Shown: piece by piece, positions 1 through 5,102 of the stretch
Layout: each line of letters begins with the position of its first letter
Numbering within the stretch: the stretch's first letter is position 1
Assembly: GCA_003507395.1 (NCBI GenBank)
Contig: DNVW01000011.1
Location: 1-15,325 of the forward strand
Source: Clostridiales bacterium
GTDB lineage: Bacteria > Bacillota > Clostridia > TANB77 > CAG-508
Direction of reading: 5' to 3'
Length of the DNA stretch: 15,325 bases
Position numbers and translations under genes: made by a program
Notes under the pieces: generated by a model
Seen by the model: only the letters and a program-made list of their open reading frames with translations
Told to the model about the DNA's origin: nothing
Database searches by the model: none

Positions 1-85
1 ATGTATTTTTCAGTGTGCTAGTACATTTATGTATATTAAATAAATAATAGTACATAATAAAGTTAAATATTTTTTGTATAAATAC

Positions 86-114
86 TTGTATTTTTTTTAG
101 CTATGTAGTATAAT
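86..114 (+). promoter_or_regulatory. Vegetative (sigma-A type) promoter of the 5S-tRNA-Asn unit
   Basis: TTGTAT (86-91) and a perfect TATAAT (109-114) are separated by exactly 17 bases. Transcription would start near 120, just before a strong hairpin and the 5S gene. Bases 1-85 upstream hold only AT-rich sequence with no gene I can recognise. The promoter suggests this 5S gene is transcribed on its own rather than as the tail of a 16S-23S operon, although the region left of the window is not visible. Confidence 0.7.
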
Positions 115-117
115 ACA

Positions 118-169
118 AAATGTATTCAGTTATAGTAAGTAATGATGCTTAGCATCTTACAATACATTT
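118..169 (+). other. Stem-loop at the 5' end of the 5S precursor
   Basis: AAATGTATT (118-126) pairs perfectly with AATACATTT (161-169). Inside it, GTAA (137-140) and GATGC (144-148) pair with GCATC (152-156) and TTAC (157-160) around a TTA loop, with small bulges. The structure lies between the predicted transcription start and the 5S gene. It may stabilise the precursor or direct 5S maturation; this role is inference. Confidence 0.5.
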
Positions 170-285
170 CTGGTGATGATAACATAGAGGTAATACCTGT
201 TCCCATCCCGAACACAGAAGTCAAGCTCTATTGTGCCGAAAATATTTGCGGGTTACCCTGTTGAGAAGATAGGTTGTTGCCAGAT
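169..285 (+). rRNA. rrf: 5S ribosomal RNA
   Basis: This is a 5S rRNA of about 117 nt, a structural RNA of the large ribosomal subunit. The termini TCTGG (169-173) and CCAGA (280-284) form the closing helix I. The internal segment reading CCCATCCCGAACACAGAAG is the conserved loop B-C region of bacterial 5S. It is followed after 8 bases by tRNA-Asn, a common 5S-tRNA arrangement in Clostridia. No 23S sequence is visible upstream, and a promoter precedes it, so it looks like a free-standing 5S copy. Exact ends may be off by one or two bases. Confidence 0.95.
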
Positions 286-292
286 TATATAT

Positions 293-607
293 TCTCCGTT
301 AGCTCAGTTGGTAGAGCGCTCGGCTGTCGAGCAAGTCGCAAGACTAAAATGTTAGCAGCTCTATAAGGAAACTTGTAGATGAAAAAGGTGGCTAATTCGG
401 TGAAACTCGTAAGTAATTAAATTACACGACAATACCGAGCAAGGCGAAAGCTATGTGTAGAGACTTTACACCACCTACCTAAATTAAATTATTAATATGG
501 TAAAGATAAAGTCCAGACTACAAATTATGAATAATCATAATGTTAGCGAAAGTTAATGTAGTGCAGTAACCGATAGGTCGTTGGTTCGAGTCCAACACGG
601 AGAGCCA
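293..607 (+). tRNA. tRNA-Asn(GUU), interrupted by a group I intron
   Basis: Exon 1 is 293-327 (35 nt) and exon 2 is 567-607 (41 nt); joined they make a 76-nt tRNA with encoded CCA. The acceptor TCTCCGT (293-299) pairs perfectly with ACGGAGA (597-603), and the discriminator is G. The D stem is GCTC/GAGC, the variable loop AGGTC, and the T arm GTTGG-TTCGAGT-CCAAC. The spliced anticodon loop reads CTGTTAA, giving anticodon GUU, and the surrounding CGGCTGTTAACCGAT matches the usual Bacillota tRNA-Asn. Reading straight through without splicing would suggest a GUC (Asp) anticodon but leaves no 3' strand for the stem. The intron splits the anticodon between U35 and U36. Position 27 (C) faces 43 (U), a mismatch at the end of the anticodon stem. 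Confidence 0.95.
328..566 (+). ncRNA. Group I self-splicing intron (IC3-like) inside the tRNA-Asn anticodon
   Basis: This is a 239-nt intron with no ORF. P1: exon GGCTGT (322-327) pairs with the internal guide GCAGCT (355-360), with the required U.G at the 5' splice site. P10: GTTA (351-354) pairs with TAAC at the start of exon 2 (567-570), fixing the 3' splice site; the last intron base is G566. P2: CTATAAG/CTTGTAG (361-367, 372-378) with a GAAA loop. P3: AGGTGG (386-391) with CCACCT (471-476). P4: TCGGT-type pairing of 397-401 with 434-438. P7: ACTTTA (463-468) with TAAAGT (507-512). P9: ACTAC (517-521) with GTAGT (558-562), including a GAAA-capped inner hairpin. The core elements resemble cyanobacterial tRNA-Leu introns. 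No homing endonuclease frame is present, so mobility would need help or is lost. Confidence 0.95.
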
Positions 608-610
608 TAA

Positions 611-637
611 AAGAGTGTTATAAGCACTCTTTTTTTG
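611..637 (+). terminator. Rho-independent terminator of the 5S-tRNA-Asn unit
   Basis: AGAGTG (612-617) pairs with CACTCT (625-630) around a 7-base loop, followed by a run of T to 636. It begins four bases after the tRNA CCA. Confidence 0.9.
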
Positions 638-712
638 TGTATTAATTGGTAAAACAATAAAAAACACTTGTTTTATATATTGCAATATGATATTATTATA
701 TAGGTGATTAAT

Positions 713-877
713 ATGATACAAAAGATTTGTCAAATATGCAATTCAAAATTTGAAACTATATCTAGTACATAGTAATTTTATGATATATTTAATGAAAGGA
801 GTAAAAAATTTGATTTTGAATTTAAACCTTATTCATTTGAAACTGTAAAAAAAGAAGATGATTCTTGGGAAAGATAG
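713..877 (+). pseudogene. Decayed small zinc-ribbon reading frame
   Basis: An ATG at 713 with a good ribosome site (AGGTGAT, 702-708) opens a frame encoding MIQKICQICNSKFETISST, with a CxxC pair. It meets two consecutive in-frame stops, TAG and TAA, at 770-775. The same frame then continues open from 776 to a TAG at 875-877, giving a further hydrophilic stretch of about 33 residues rich in Lys, Phe and Glu and ending in DDSWER. One reading is a gene that has lost its middle or gained stops. Zinc ribbons of this type begin many HNH nucleases and small regulators, but I do not recognise a family. Bases 878-963, between this and the tmRNA terminator, show nothing else. It could also be chance. 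Confidence 0.3.
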
Positions 878-963
878 AAATATTTATTCCGTAATATTTT
901 ATAAGTGCTATATAAAATGGTTCATATGTCACTGAAAATGGAGATTTTGACAACTGGAGAACT

Positions 964-990
964 AAAAAAAGGAGTAGTTTTTACTACTCC
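964..990 (-). terminator. Terminator of tmRNA
   Basis: Read on the minus strand, GGAGTAG (990-984) pairs with CTACTCC (977-971) and is followed by seven T (970-964). It starts three bases after the tmRNA CCA end. Confidence 0.9.
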
Positions 991-992
991 TT

Positions 993-1350
993 TGGTGGAG
1001 ATGAGGAGAGTCGAACTCCTGTCCAATAACCTTTCCACAAGAACTTCTACGAGTGTAGTTTGTTATTATTATTCCCTTAAGAATAAGTTAACAAACAAAC
1101 TTATTCTTAAGGTAGCCATTTAAAATACCTGCTATTTCTATGGCAAGAAATAGGTTCGTTTCCCACTAAATGACGCCTTAATCTTTAAACGTGGGCATTT
1201 AAAGTAAGACGAGCTACCATTAACTAGGCAGCGTATGCTAATTCTCTATTATCAGCGTTTATATTTATTTTTCGCCTTTTAAAGTGGCCAGGCGAATCCA
1301 CTACTCGCTATTCTTACTTCTGGGATACTGTCGAAACCAAATACATCCCC
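993..1350 (-). ncRNA. ssrA: Transfer-messenger RNA (tmRNA)
   Basis: This one-piece tmRNA of 358 nt rescues stalled ribosomes by acting first as a tRNA-Ala and then as a short message that tags the unfinished protein for degradation. On the minus strand the 5' end GGGGATG (1350-1344) pairs with CATCTCC just before the ACCA 3' end at 993. The 5' domain carries GGTTTCGACAG, and the 3' domain carries the T arm around GTTCGACTC; both are hallmarks of ssrA. The tag frame lies at 1256-1224. A promoter and a terminator flank it. SmpB, the protein partner, is not in this window. Confidence 0.97.
1224..1256 (-). other. tmRNA proteolysis-tag reading frame (ADNRELAYAA)
   Basis: On the minus strand a GCT resume codon (1256-1254) is followed by GAT AAT AGA GAA TTA GCA TAC GCT GCC and a TAG stop (1226-1224). 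The predicted tag is ADNRELAYAA. The final hydrophobic -AYAA resembles the Clp-type degradation signals of other Bacillota tags. The choice of GCT as resume codon is by analogy with B. subtilis ssrA. Confidence 0.85.
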
Positions 1351-1369
1351 ATAAAAATGATATAATACT

Positions 1370-1398
1370 ATTATACAACAATTATATAAAAATAACAA
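1370..1398 (-). promoter_or_regulatory. Promoter of tmRNA
   Basis: On the minus strand TTGTTA (1398-1393) and a perfect TATAAT (1375-1370) are 17 bases apart. The start would be about 1363, leaving a leader of some 13 nt to be removed by RNase P. Confidence 0.75.
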
Positions 1399-1415
1399 GA
1401 TTTTTATATTTACTA

Positions 1416-1444
1416 TTGCAATCTTTTAATTTATATAGTAAAAT
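1416..1444 (+). promoter_or_regulatory. Promoter of a tiny transcription unit upstream of upp
   Basis: TTGCAA (1416-1421) and TAAAAT (1439-1444) have a 17-base spacer. Transcription would begin near 1451 and meet a strong terminator at 1509-1539, giving an RNA of only about 90 nt. Confidence 0.55.
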
Positions 1445-1464
1445 TTGAAAAAGAGGTGTAAAGA

Positions 1465-1509
1465 GTGATTAAAGAAAAAAGAAAGATACATAAAGTAATA
1501 AATAAATGA
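1465..1509 (+). CDS. Possible 14-residue leader or micro-peptide
   Basis: A GTG at 1465 preceded by AGAGGTG (1452-1458) encodes MIKEKRKIHKVINK and stops at TGA 1507-1509. The peptide is strongly basic, with six lysines and one arginine. It sits between its own promoter and a terminator whose first stem base overlaps the stop codon. That placement is typical of a leader peptide linked to attenuation, but there is no obvious run of one regulatory codon and no visible alternative hairpin. It may be non-functional. No protein family is recognised. Confidence 0.25.
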   Translation: MIKEKRKIHKVINK

Positions 1510-1539
1510 GAATACTAAGGGGATTAGTATTCTTTTTTT
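1509..1539 (+). terminator. Strong Rho-independent terminator upstream of upp
   Basis: AGAATACTAA (1509-1518) pairs perfectly with TTAGTATTCT (1524-1533) around a GGGGA loop, followed by seven T. It lies 69 bases before upp, so it either ends the small upstream transcript or works as an attenuator. Confidence 0.85.
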
Positions 1540-1566
1540 GTATAATAAAAATCAACTTTATATAAA
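1538..1566 (+). promoter_or_regulatory. Probable promoter of upp
   Basis: TTGTAT (1538-1543) and TATAAA (1561-1566) are separated by 17 bases, placing the start near 1573 and giving a 5' leader of about 35 nt. It begins inside the T tract of the preceding terminator, so upp can be transcribed independently. Confidence 0.5.
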
Positions 1567-1607
1567 AAGTATCTGTACTACTACACCAAGAAAAAGGAGG
1601 AAAAATT

Positions 1608-2234
1608 ATGGAAACTGTAGTGTTAAACCACCCACTAATAAGTCACAAATTGGCAATATTAAGAAATAAAGAAACCGGAACGAAAGAATTTAGAGAGATT
1701 GTAAGTGAAATAGCAATGTTCCTATGCTATGAGGCAATGAAAAATGTTGAGTTAGAAGAAATAGAAATAGAAACACCGTTAAAAAAGATGAAAATAGGAA
1801 AATTTAACGAAGATAAATTAGCATTTGTGCCAATATTAAGAGCAGGAACAGGAATGCTAGATGGTGTTATAAGTGTTGTACCAAATGCCAAAATAGGACA
1901 TATAGGAATATATAGGGATGAAAAAACATTTGAACCAGTAAATTATTTCTTTAAAGTACCAAAAGATATAGAAAAAAGAGAGGTATTCTTATTAGACCCA
2001 ATGCTTGCAACAGGCGGAACAGCAGTAGATGCAATAGACTTACTAAAGAAAAAGGGAGTAACAAAAGTAAAATTTTTATCAATTATTGCATCACCAGAAG
2101 GAATAGAAAAAGTAAAAACACTTCATCCAGATGTACAAATATATTGTGCACATATAGATGAAGGACTTAATGAAAATAAGTATATAGTTCCAGGACTAGG
2201 AGATGCGGGAGATAGAATATTTGGAACAAAATAG
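1608..2234 (+). CDS. upp: Uracil phosphoribosyltransferase
   Basis: This cytosolic enzyme of pyrimidine salvage converts uracil and PRPP to UMP and pyrophosphate. The 208-residue length is typical of the family. The PRPP-binding loop DPMLATGGTA lies at about residues 130-139. The conserved segment PILRAGTGML is near residues 75-84. The C-terminal uracil-binding stretch YIVPGLGDAGDRIFGT closes the protein as usual. The ATG at 1608 has a strong AAGGAGG ribosome site 7 to 8 bases upstream. The gene stands alone between its own promoter and a long hairpin at 2258-2316. A small terminated unit just upstream could bear on its regulation, though nothing resembling a PyrR site was recognised. Confidence 0.97.
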   Translation: METVVLNHPLISHKLAILRNKETGTKEFREIVSEIAMFLCYEAMKNVELEEIEIETPLKKMKIGKFNEDKLAFVPILRAGTGMLDGVISVVPNAKIGHIGIYRDEKTFEPVNYFFKVPKDIEKREVFLLDPMLATGGTAVDAIDLLKKKGVTKVKFLSIIASPEGIEKVKTLHPDVQIYCAHIDEGLNENKYIVPGLGDAGDRIFGTK

Positions 2235-2257
2235 ATTAAAAGGAAGTAACTTTTAGA

Positions 2258-2316
2258 CAATAGGTTGGAGATTTTATCTAAAAATAAATTTTTTAAATAA
2301 AATCTCTACCTTATTG
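2258..2316 (+). other. Long imperfect inverted repeat between upp and transketolase
   Basis: The arm at 2258-2277 pairs with the arm at 2297-2316: 19 of 20 positions pair, counting two G-U, with one mismatch. The loop is AT-rich and can pair further. There is no T tract after the distal arm, so it is not a classic intrinsic terminator. It probably marks or protects the 3' end of upp mRNA. It could also be a small mobile or palindromic element; no transposase or flanking duplication is seen. Confidence 0.6.
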
Positions 2317-2329
2317 CTTAGGCAAAATC

Positions 2330-2358
2330 TTGAATTTATTAAATTGATGTGATATAAA
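2330..2358 (+). promoter_or_regulatory. Promoter of the transketolase operon
   Basis: TTGAAT (2330-2335) and TATAAA (2353-2358) have a 17-base spacer. The predicted start near 2365 leaves a very short leader that carries the GGGGAGGG ribosome site. Confidence 0.5.
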
Positions 2359-2379
2359 ATAAGTGGGGAGGGATTAAAT

Positions 2380-3207
2380 TTGAAAATTACAGATATTAAA
2401 GCCTTAGAAAAAATAGCTAATAACATAAGAATAGATATAATAAACCAAGTATATGAAGCAAATTCTGGGCATCCTGGTGGTGCACTATCTTCAGCAGATA
2501 TTTTATCAGTATTATACTTTAATCAAATGAATATTAATGAAAAGGAACCAAACTCGCCTACAAGAGATAGATTTATTCTATCAAAAGGACATTGTAGTCC
2601 AGCACTATATGCTACTTTAGCAGAAAAAGGTTACTTTGAAAAGGAAAAGTTAAATACATTTAGAAAAATGGGAAGTAATTTACAAGGGCACCCAGACATG
2701 AAAAATATTCCAGGAGTAGATATGTCAACAGGCTCATTAGGGCAGGGGTTATCGGTGGCTGTAGGAATGGCAATAGCATCAAAGATGGATAGAGAGGGGT
2801 GTAGAATATATTGTTTGCTTGGGGATGGAGAAATAGACGAAGGGCAAATATGGGAAGCATCAATGGCAGCAAGTAAAAACAAATTAGATAATTTGTGTGT
2901 TATTTTAGATAATAATGGTTTACAAATAGATGGCAAAATAGAAGAGGTAGCAGGATTAACGAACATAGAAGGTAAAATTGCAAATTTTGGGTTTAAAGTA
3001 ATAAATGTAGATGGACACAATATTTCTAATTTGATAGATGCATTTGATACAGCAAAACAAACTAAAGGAGTACCAACGATAATAATAGCAAAAACTATAA
3101 AAGGAAAAGGTGTATCATTCATGGAAGGAAAAGCAGAATGGCACGGAAAGGCACCAAAAGCGGAAGAATACGAAAAGGCAATAGAAGAGCTAAAAGGAAG
3201 GGAATGA
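2380..3207 (+). CDS. Transketolase, N-terminal (thiamine-diphosphate binding) subunit
   Basis: This subunit carries the diphosphate-binding half of transketolase, which moves two-carbon units between sugar phosphates in the pentose phosphate pathway. It is 275 residues, the usual size for split transketolases of Bacillota and archaea. Visible motifs are GHPGG (30-34), LSKGH (67-71), STGSLGQGLS (about 116-125), and the thiamine-diphosphate motif starting GDGEIDEGQ (148-156) and ending at DNNG (177-180). The start is TTG at 2380, supported by a GGAGG site at 2367-2371; no ATG fits better. It overlaps the C-terminal subunit gene by four bases (ATGA), a sign of translational coupling and a fixed subunit ratio. 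Confidence 0.95.
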   Translation: MKITDIKALEKIANNIRIDIINQVYEANSGHPGGALSSADILSVLYFNQMNINEKEPNSPTRDRFILSKGHCSPALYATLAEKGYFEKEKLNTFRKMGSNLQGHPDMKNIPGVDMSTGSLGQGLSVAVGMAIASKMDREGCRIYCLLGDGEIDEGQIWEASMAASKNKLDNLCVILDNNGLQIDGKIEEVAGLTNIEGKIANFGFKVINVDGHNISNLIDAFDTAKQTKGVPTIIIAKTIKGKGVSFMEGKAEWHGKAPKAEEYEKAIEELKGRE

Positions 3208-4145
3208 GTTATATGGAAGAAAAAACAAAAATTGCTACACGTCAAAGTTATGGCGAAAAGTTAGCTGAGTTGGGAGAAAAGAACAAAAATATAGTAGTAT
3301 TAGATGCAGATTTATCTGGAGCAACAAAAACTAATATTTTTGCAAAAAAATTTCCTGATAGATTTATAGATGTAGGAATAGCAGAACAAAATATGTTTGG
3401 AATAGCAGCAGGTTTATCAACATATGGAAAAATACCTTATGCAAGTACTTTTGCTATGTTTGCCGCTGGAAGAGCTTATGATCAAATTAGAAACAGTATT
3501 TGTTATCCAAAATTAAATGTAAAAATTTGTGCAACACATGCAGGAATTACAGTAGGAGAAGATGGAGCAACACATCAAATGATAGAAGACATTTCTTTAA
3601 TGAGAACTATTCCTAATATGATAGTAATGTGTACATCAGATGATATACAGACAAAATGGGCAGTAGAAGAAATTTCTAAAATTAATGGACCAGTATATTT
3701 AAGATTATGCAGATTAGCATCAGAGGTAATATATGAAGAAAAACAAAAATTTGAAATTGGCAAAGGAATTCAAATAGGTAATGGAACAGATGCTACTATA
3801 ATTGCAACAGGAATTACAGTACAAGAAGCATTAAAAGCAAAGAAAAAGTTAGCAACAGAGGGAATAAATATTAGAGTAGTTGATATACATACAATAAAGC
3901 CAATAGATAAAGAATTAATTGTAAAATGTGCTATAGAAACGCAAAAGGTTATAACAGTGGAAGATCATAACATAATAGGAGGACTTGGAAGTGCAGTATG
4001 TGAAGTATTAGCAGAAGTAGAACCTAAAAAAGTAATAAGAATGGGAATAAAAGATGAATTTGGTAAATCAGGAAAAGCAGAAGAACTAATGAAATATTTT
4101 AAAATAGATTCAGAAGCAATAATAGAAAAAGTAAAAGAAAATTAA
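3204..4145 (+). CDS. Transketolase, C-terminal (pyrimidine-binding/central) subunit
   Basis: This subunit completes transketolase by supplying the pyrimidine-binding domain and the C-terminal domain. The catalytic-glutamate motif GIAEQNM lies at about residues 58-64, with E61 the residue that activates the cofactor. A conserved HAGITVGEDGATHQ follows near residue 115. The start chosen is ATG 3204, overlapping the upstream stop as ATGA, giving 313 residues; ATG 3213 is the alternative. A longer reading from 3138 would add a basic extension that merely retranslates the end of the first subunit and is not credible. The operon ends at a terminator ten bases after the stop. Confidence 0.95.
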   Translation: MSYMEEKTKIATRQSYGEKLAELGEKNKNIVVLDADLSGATKTNIFAKKFPDRFIDVGIAEQNMFGIAAGLSTYGKIPYASTFAMFAAGRAYDQIRNSICYPKLNVKICATHAGITVGEDGATHQMIEDISLMRTIPNMIVMCTSDDIQTKWAVEEISKINGPVYLRLCRLASEVIYEEKQKFEIGKGIQIGNGTDATIIATGITVQEALKAKKKLATEGINIRVVDIHTIKPIDKELIVKCAIETQKVITVEDHNIIGGLGSAVCEVLAEVEPKKVIRMGIKDEFGKSGKAEELMKYFKIDSEAIIEKVKEN

Positions 4146-4154
4146 AAATAAGAG

Positions 4155-4179
4155 CATCGGATTTTGTCCGATGTTTTTT
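4155..4179 (+). terminator. Terminator of the transketolase operon
   Basis: CATCGGA (4155-4161) pairs with TCCGATG (4167-4173) around TTTTG, followed by six T. Confidence 0.92.
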
Positions 4180-4223
4180 GTATAATAGGATACAATAAGT
4201 TTCATTGCCAATAAGGTTAACAC

Positions 4224-4245
4224 TTTTTTGTGAATTTTTTGTGAA
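4224..4245 (+). repeat. Two tandem copies of an 11-base repeat
   Basis: TTTTTTGTGAA occurs at 4224-4234 and again at 4235-4245. It lies upstream of the ftsE promoter, in the 270-base gap 4146-4415 that otherwise holds only the terminator and promoter. It could be a paired protein-binding site or just low-complexity sequence. Confidence 0.5.
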
Positions 4246-4330
4246 TTTTAAAAAAATATACAAAATGGAGAAAAAGCCCATAAATAGTAAATTAAGCCAA
4301 AAAAAGTGGTGTTTTTAACCAAAAAAACTA

Positions 4331-4359
4331 TTGCAAATAAACAGTTTTATTGTTATGAT
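4331..4359 (+). promoter_or_regulatory. Promoter of the ftsEX-hydrolase operon
   Basis: TTGCAA (4331-4336) and TATGAT (4354-4359) are 17 bases apart. The start would be about 4366, 50 bases before the ftsE ATG. Confidence 0.65.
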
Positions 4360-4415
4360 AATAGAGAATAAAAAACAAAATGTATGAAAATGTCTAAAGT
4401 ATTAAGGAGATACAC

Positions 4416-5102
4416 ATGATTGAATTTAGAAATGTTAGTAAAACATATGATACAGGAACAGAAGCAGTTCACAATGCAAACTTTATAATAGAAAAAGGAG
4501 AGTTTGCCTTTTTAGTAGGAAGTTCAGGCTCGGGAAAATCAACACTTATAAAACTAATACTAAAAGAAGAAGAACCCACAAAAGGTAATATTATAATTAA
4601 TGGTAAAGATACAACTTTCTTAAAACCAAGTAGAGTGCCATATTTAAGAAGAAGTATGGGAGTCGTTTTTCAAGACTTTAGATTATTACCAGATAAAACT
4701 GTATATGATAATGTTGCATATGCTATGTATATTGTAAGAGCAACACCTAAACATATAAGAAGACAAGTACCTATGGTTTTATCATTAGTAGGATTAAGCC
4801 ATAAGGCAAAAGTTTATCCAAATGAACTTTCCGGTGGAGAGCAACAAAGAGTAGCATTAGCACGAGCTTTAGTTAATAACCCCTCAATGTTAATAGCAGA
4901 TGAGCCAACAGGAAATTTAGATCCAGAAACAGCGTGGGATATTATGACTCTTTTAAATGACATAAACGCAAGAGGAACAACTGTAGTTGTAGCAACACAT
5001 GCAAAAGATATAGTAGATAGAATGAAGAAAAGAGTTATTCAAATAGAAGAAGGTAATATCATAAGAGATGATAAAAAAGGTGGTTATAATAGTGAAATAT
5101 AG
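4416..5102 (+). CDS. ftsE: Cell-division ABC transporter ATPase FtsE
   Basis: FtsE is the cytoplasmic ATPase of the FtsEX complex. ATP binding and hydrolysis drive a shape change through FtsX that switches on a peptidoglycan hydrolase outside the cell. The protein is 228 residues, as usual. Walker A GSSGSGKST lies at 35-43, the Q-loop Gln at 86, the signature LSGGEQQRV at 138-146, Walker B MLIADEP at 158-164 and a switch His in VVATHAKD near 196. A ribosome site AAGGAGA precedes ATG 4416. The gene overlaps ftsX by 11 bases and opens an operon with ftsX and two or three hydrolases, which supports the FtsE assignment over other MacB-like ATPases. Confidence 0.96.
   Translation: MIEFRNVSKTYDTGTEAVHNANFIIEKGEFAFLVGSSGSGKSTLIKLILKEEEPTKGNIIINGKDTTFLKPSRVPYLRRSMGVVFQDFRLLPDKTVYDNVAYAMYIVRATPKHIRRQVPMVLSLVGLSHKAKVYPNELSGGEQQRVALARALVNNPSMLIADEPTGNLDPETAWDIMTLLNDINARGTTVVVATHAKDIVDRMKKRVIQIEEGNIIRDDKKGGYNSEI

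Noticed and set aside
293..370. Uninterrupted tRNA-Asp read from the unspliced CTGTCGA loop
   Set aside because: No 3' anticodon stem, variable loop or T arm follows directly; they appear only after 239 bases and the joined tRNA has anticodon GUU.
518..733. Minus-strand 71-codon frame containing VLDSNQRPIGY
   Set aside because: It is the reverse complement of the tRNA-Asn 3' exon, the intron tail and the terminator; it is non-coding shadow.
905..1123. Plus-strand 72-codon frame containing MRRVELLSNN
   Set aside because: It is antisense to the tmRNA 3' domain and its terminator; such frames are common artefacts opposite ssrA.
3138..3203. Extended start of the transketolase C-terminal subunit
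   Set aside because: The extra basic residues come from the other frame of the upstream gene; ATG 3204 gives the normal length and the ATGA overlap.
2631..3245. 204-codon minus-strand frame
   Set aside because: It is fully antisense to the transketolase N-terminal gene, with composition typical of a shadow and no ribosome site or family motif.
5068..5091. Earlier ATG start for ftsX
   Set aside because: No ribosome site precedes it, while GTG 5092 has AAAGGTGG at good spacing and yields the usual FtsX N-terminus.
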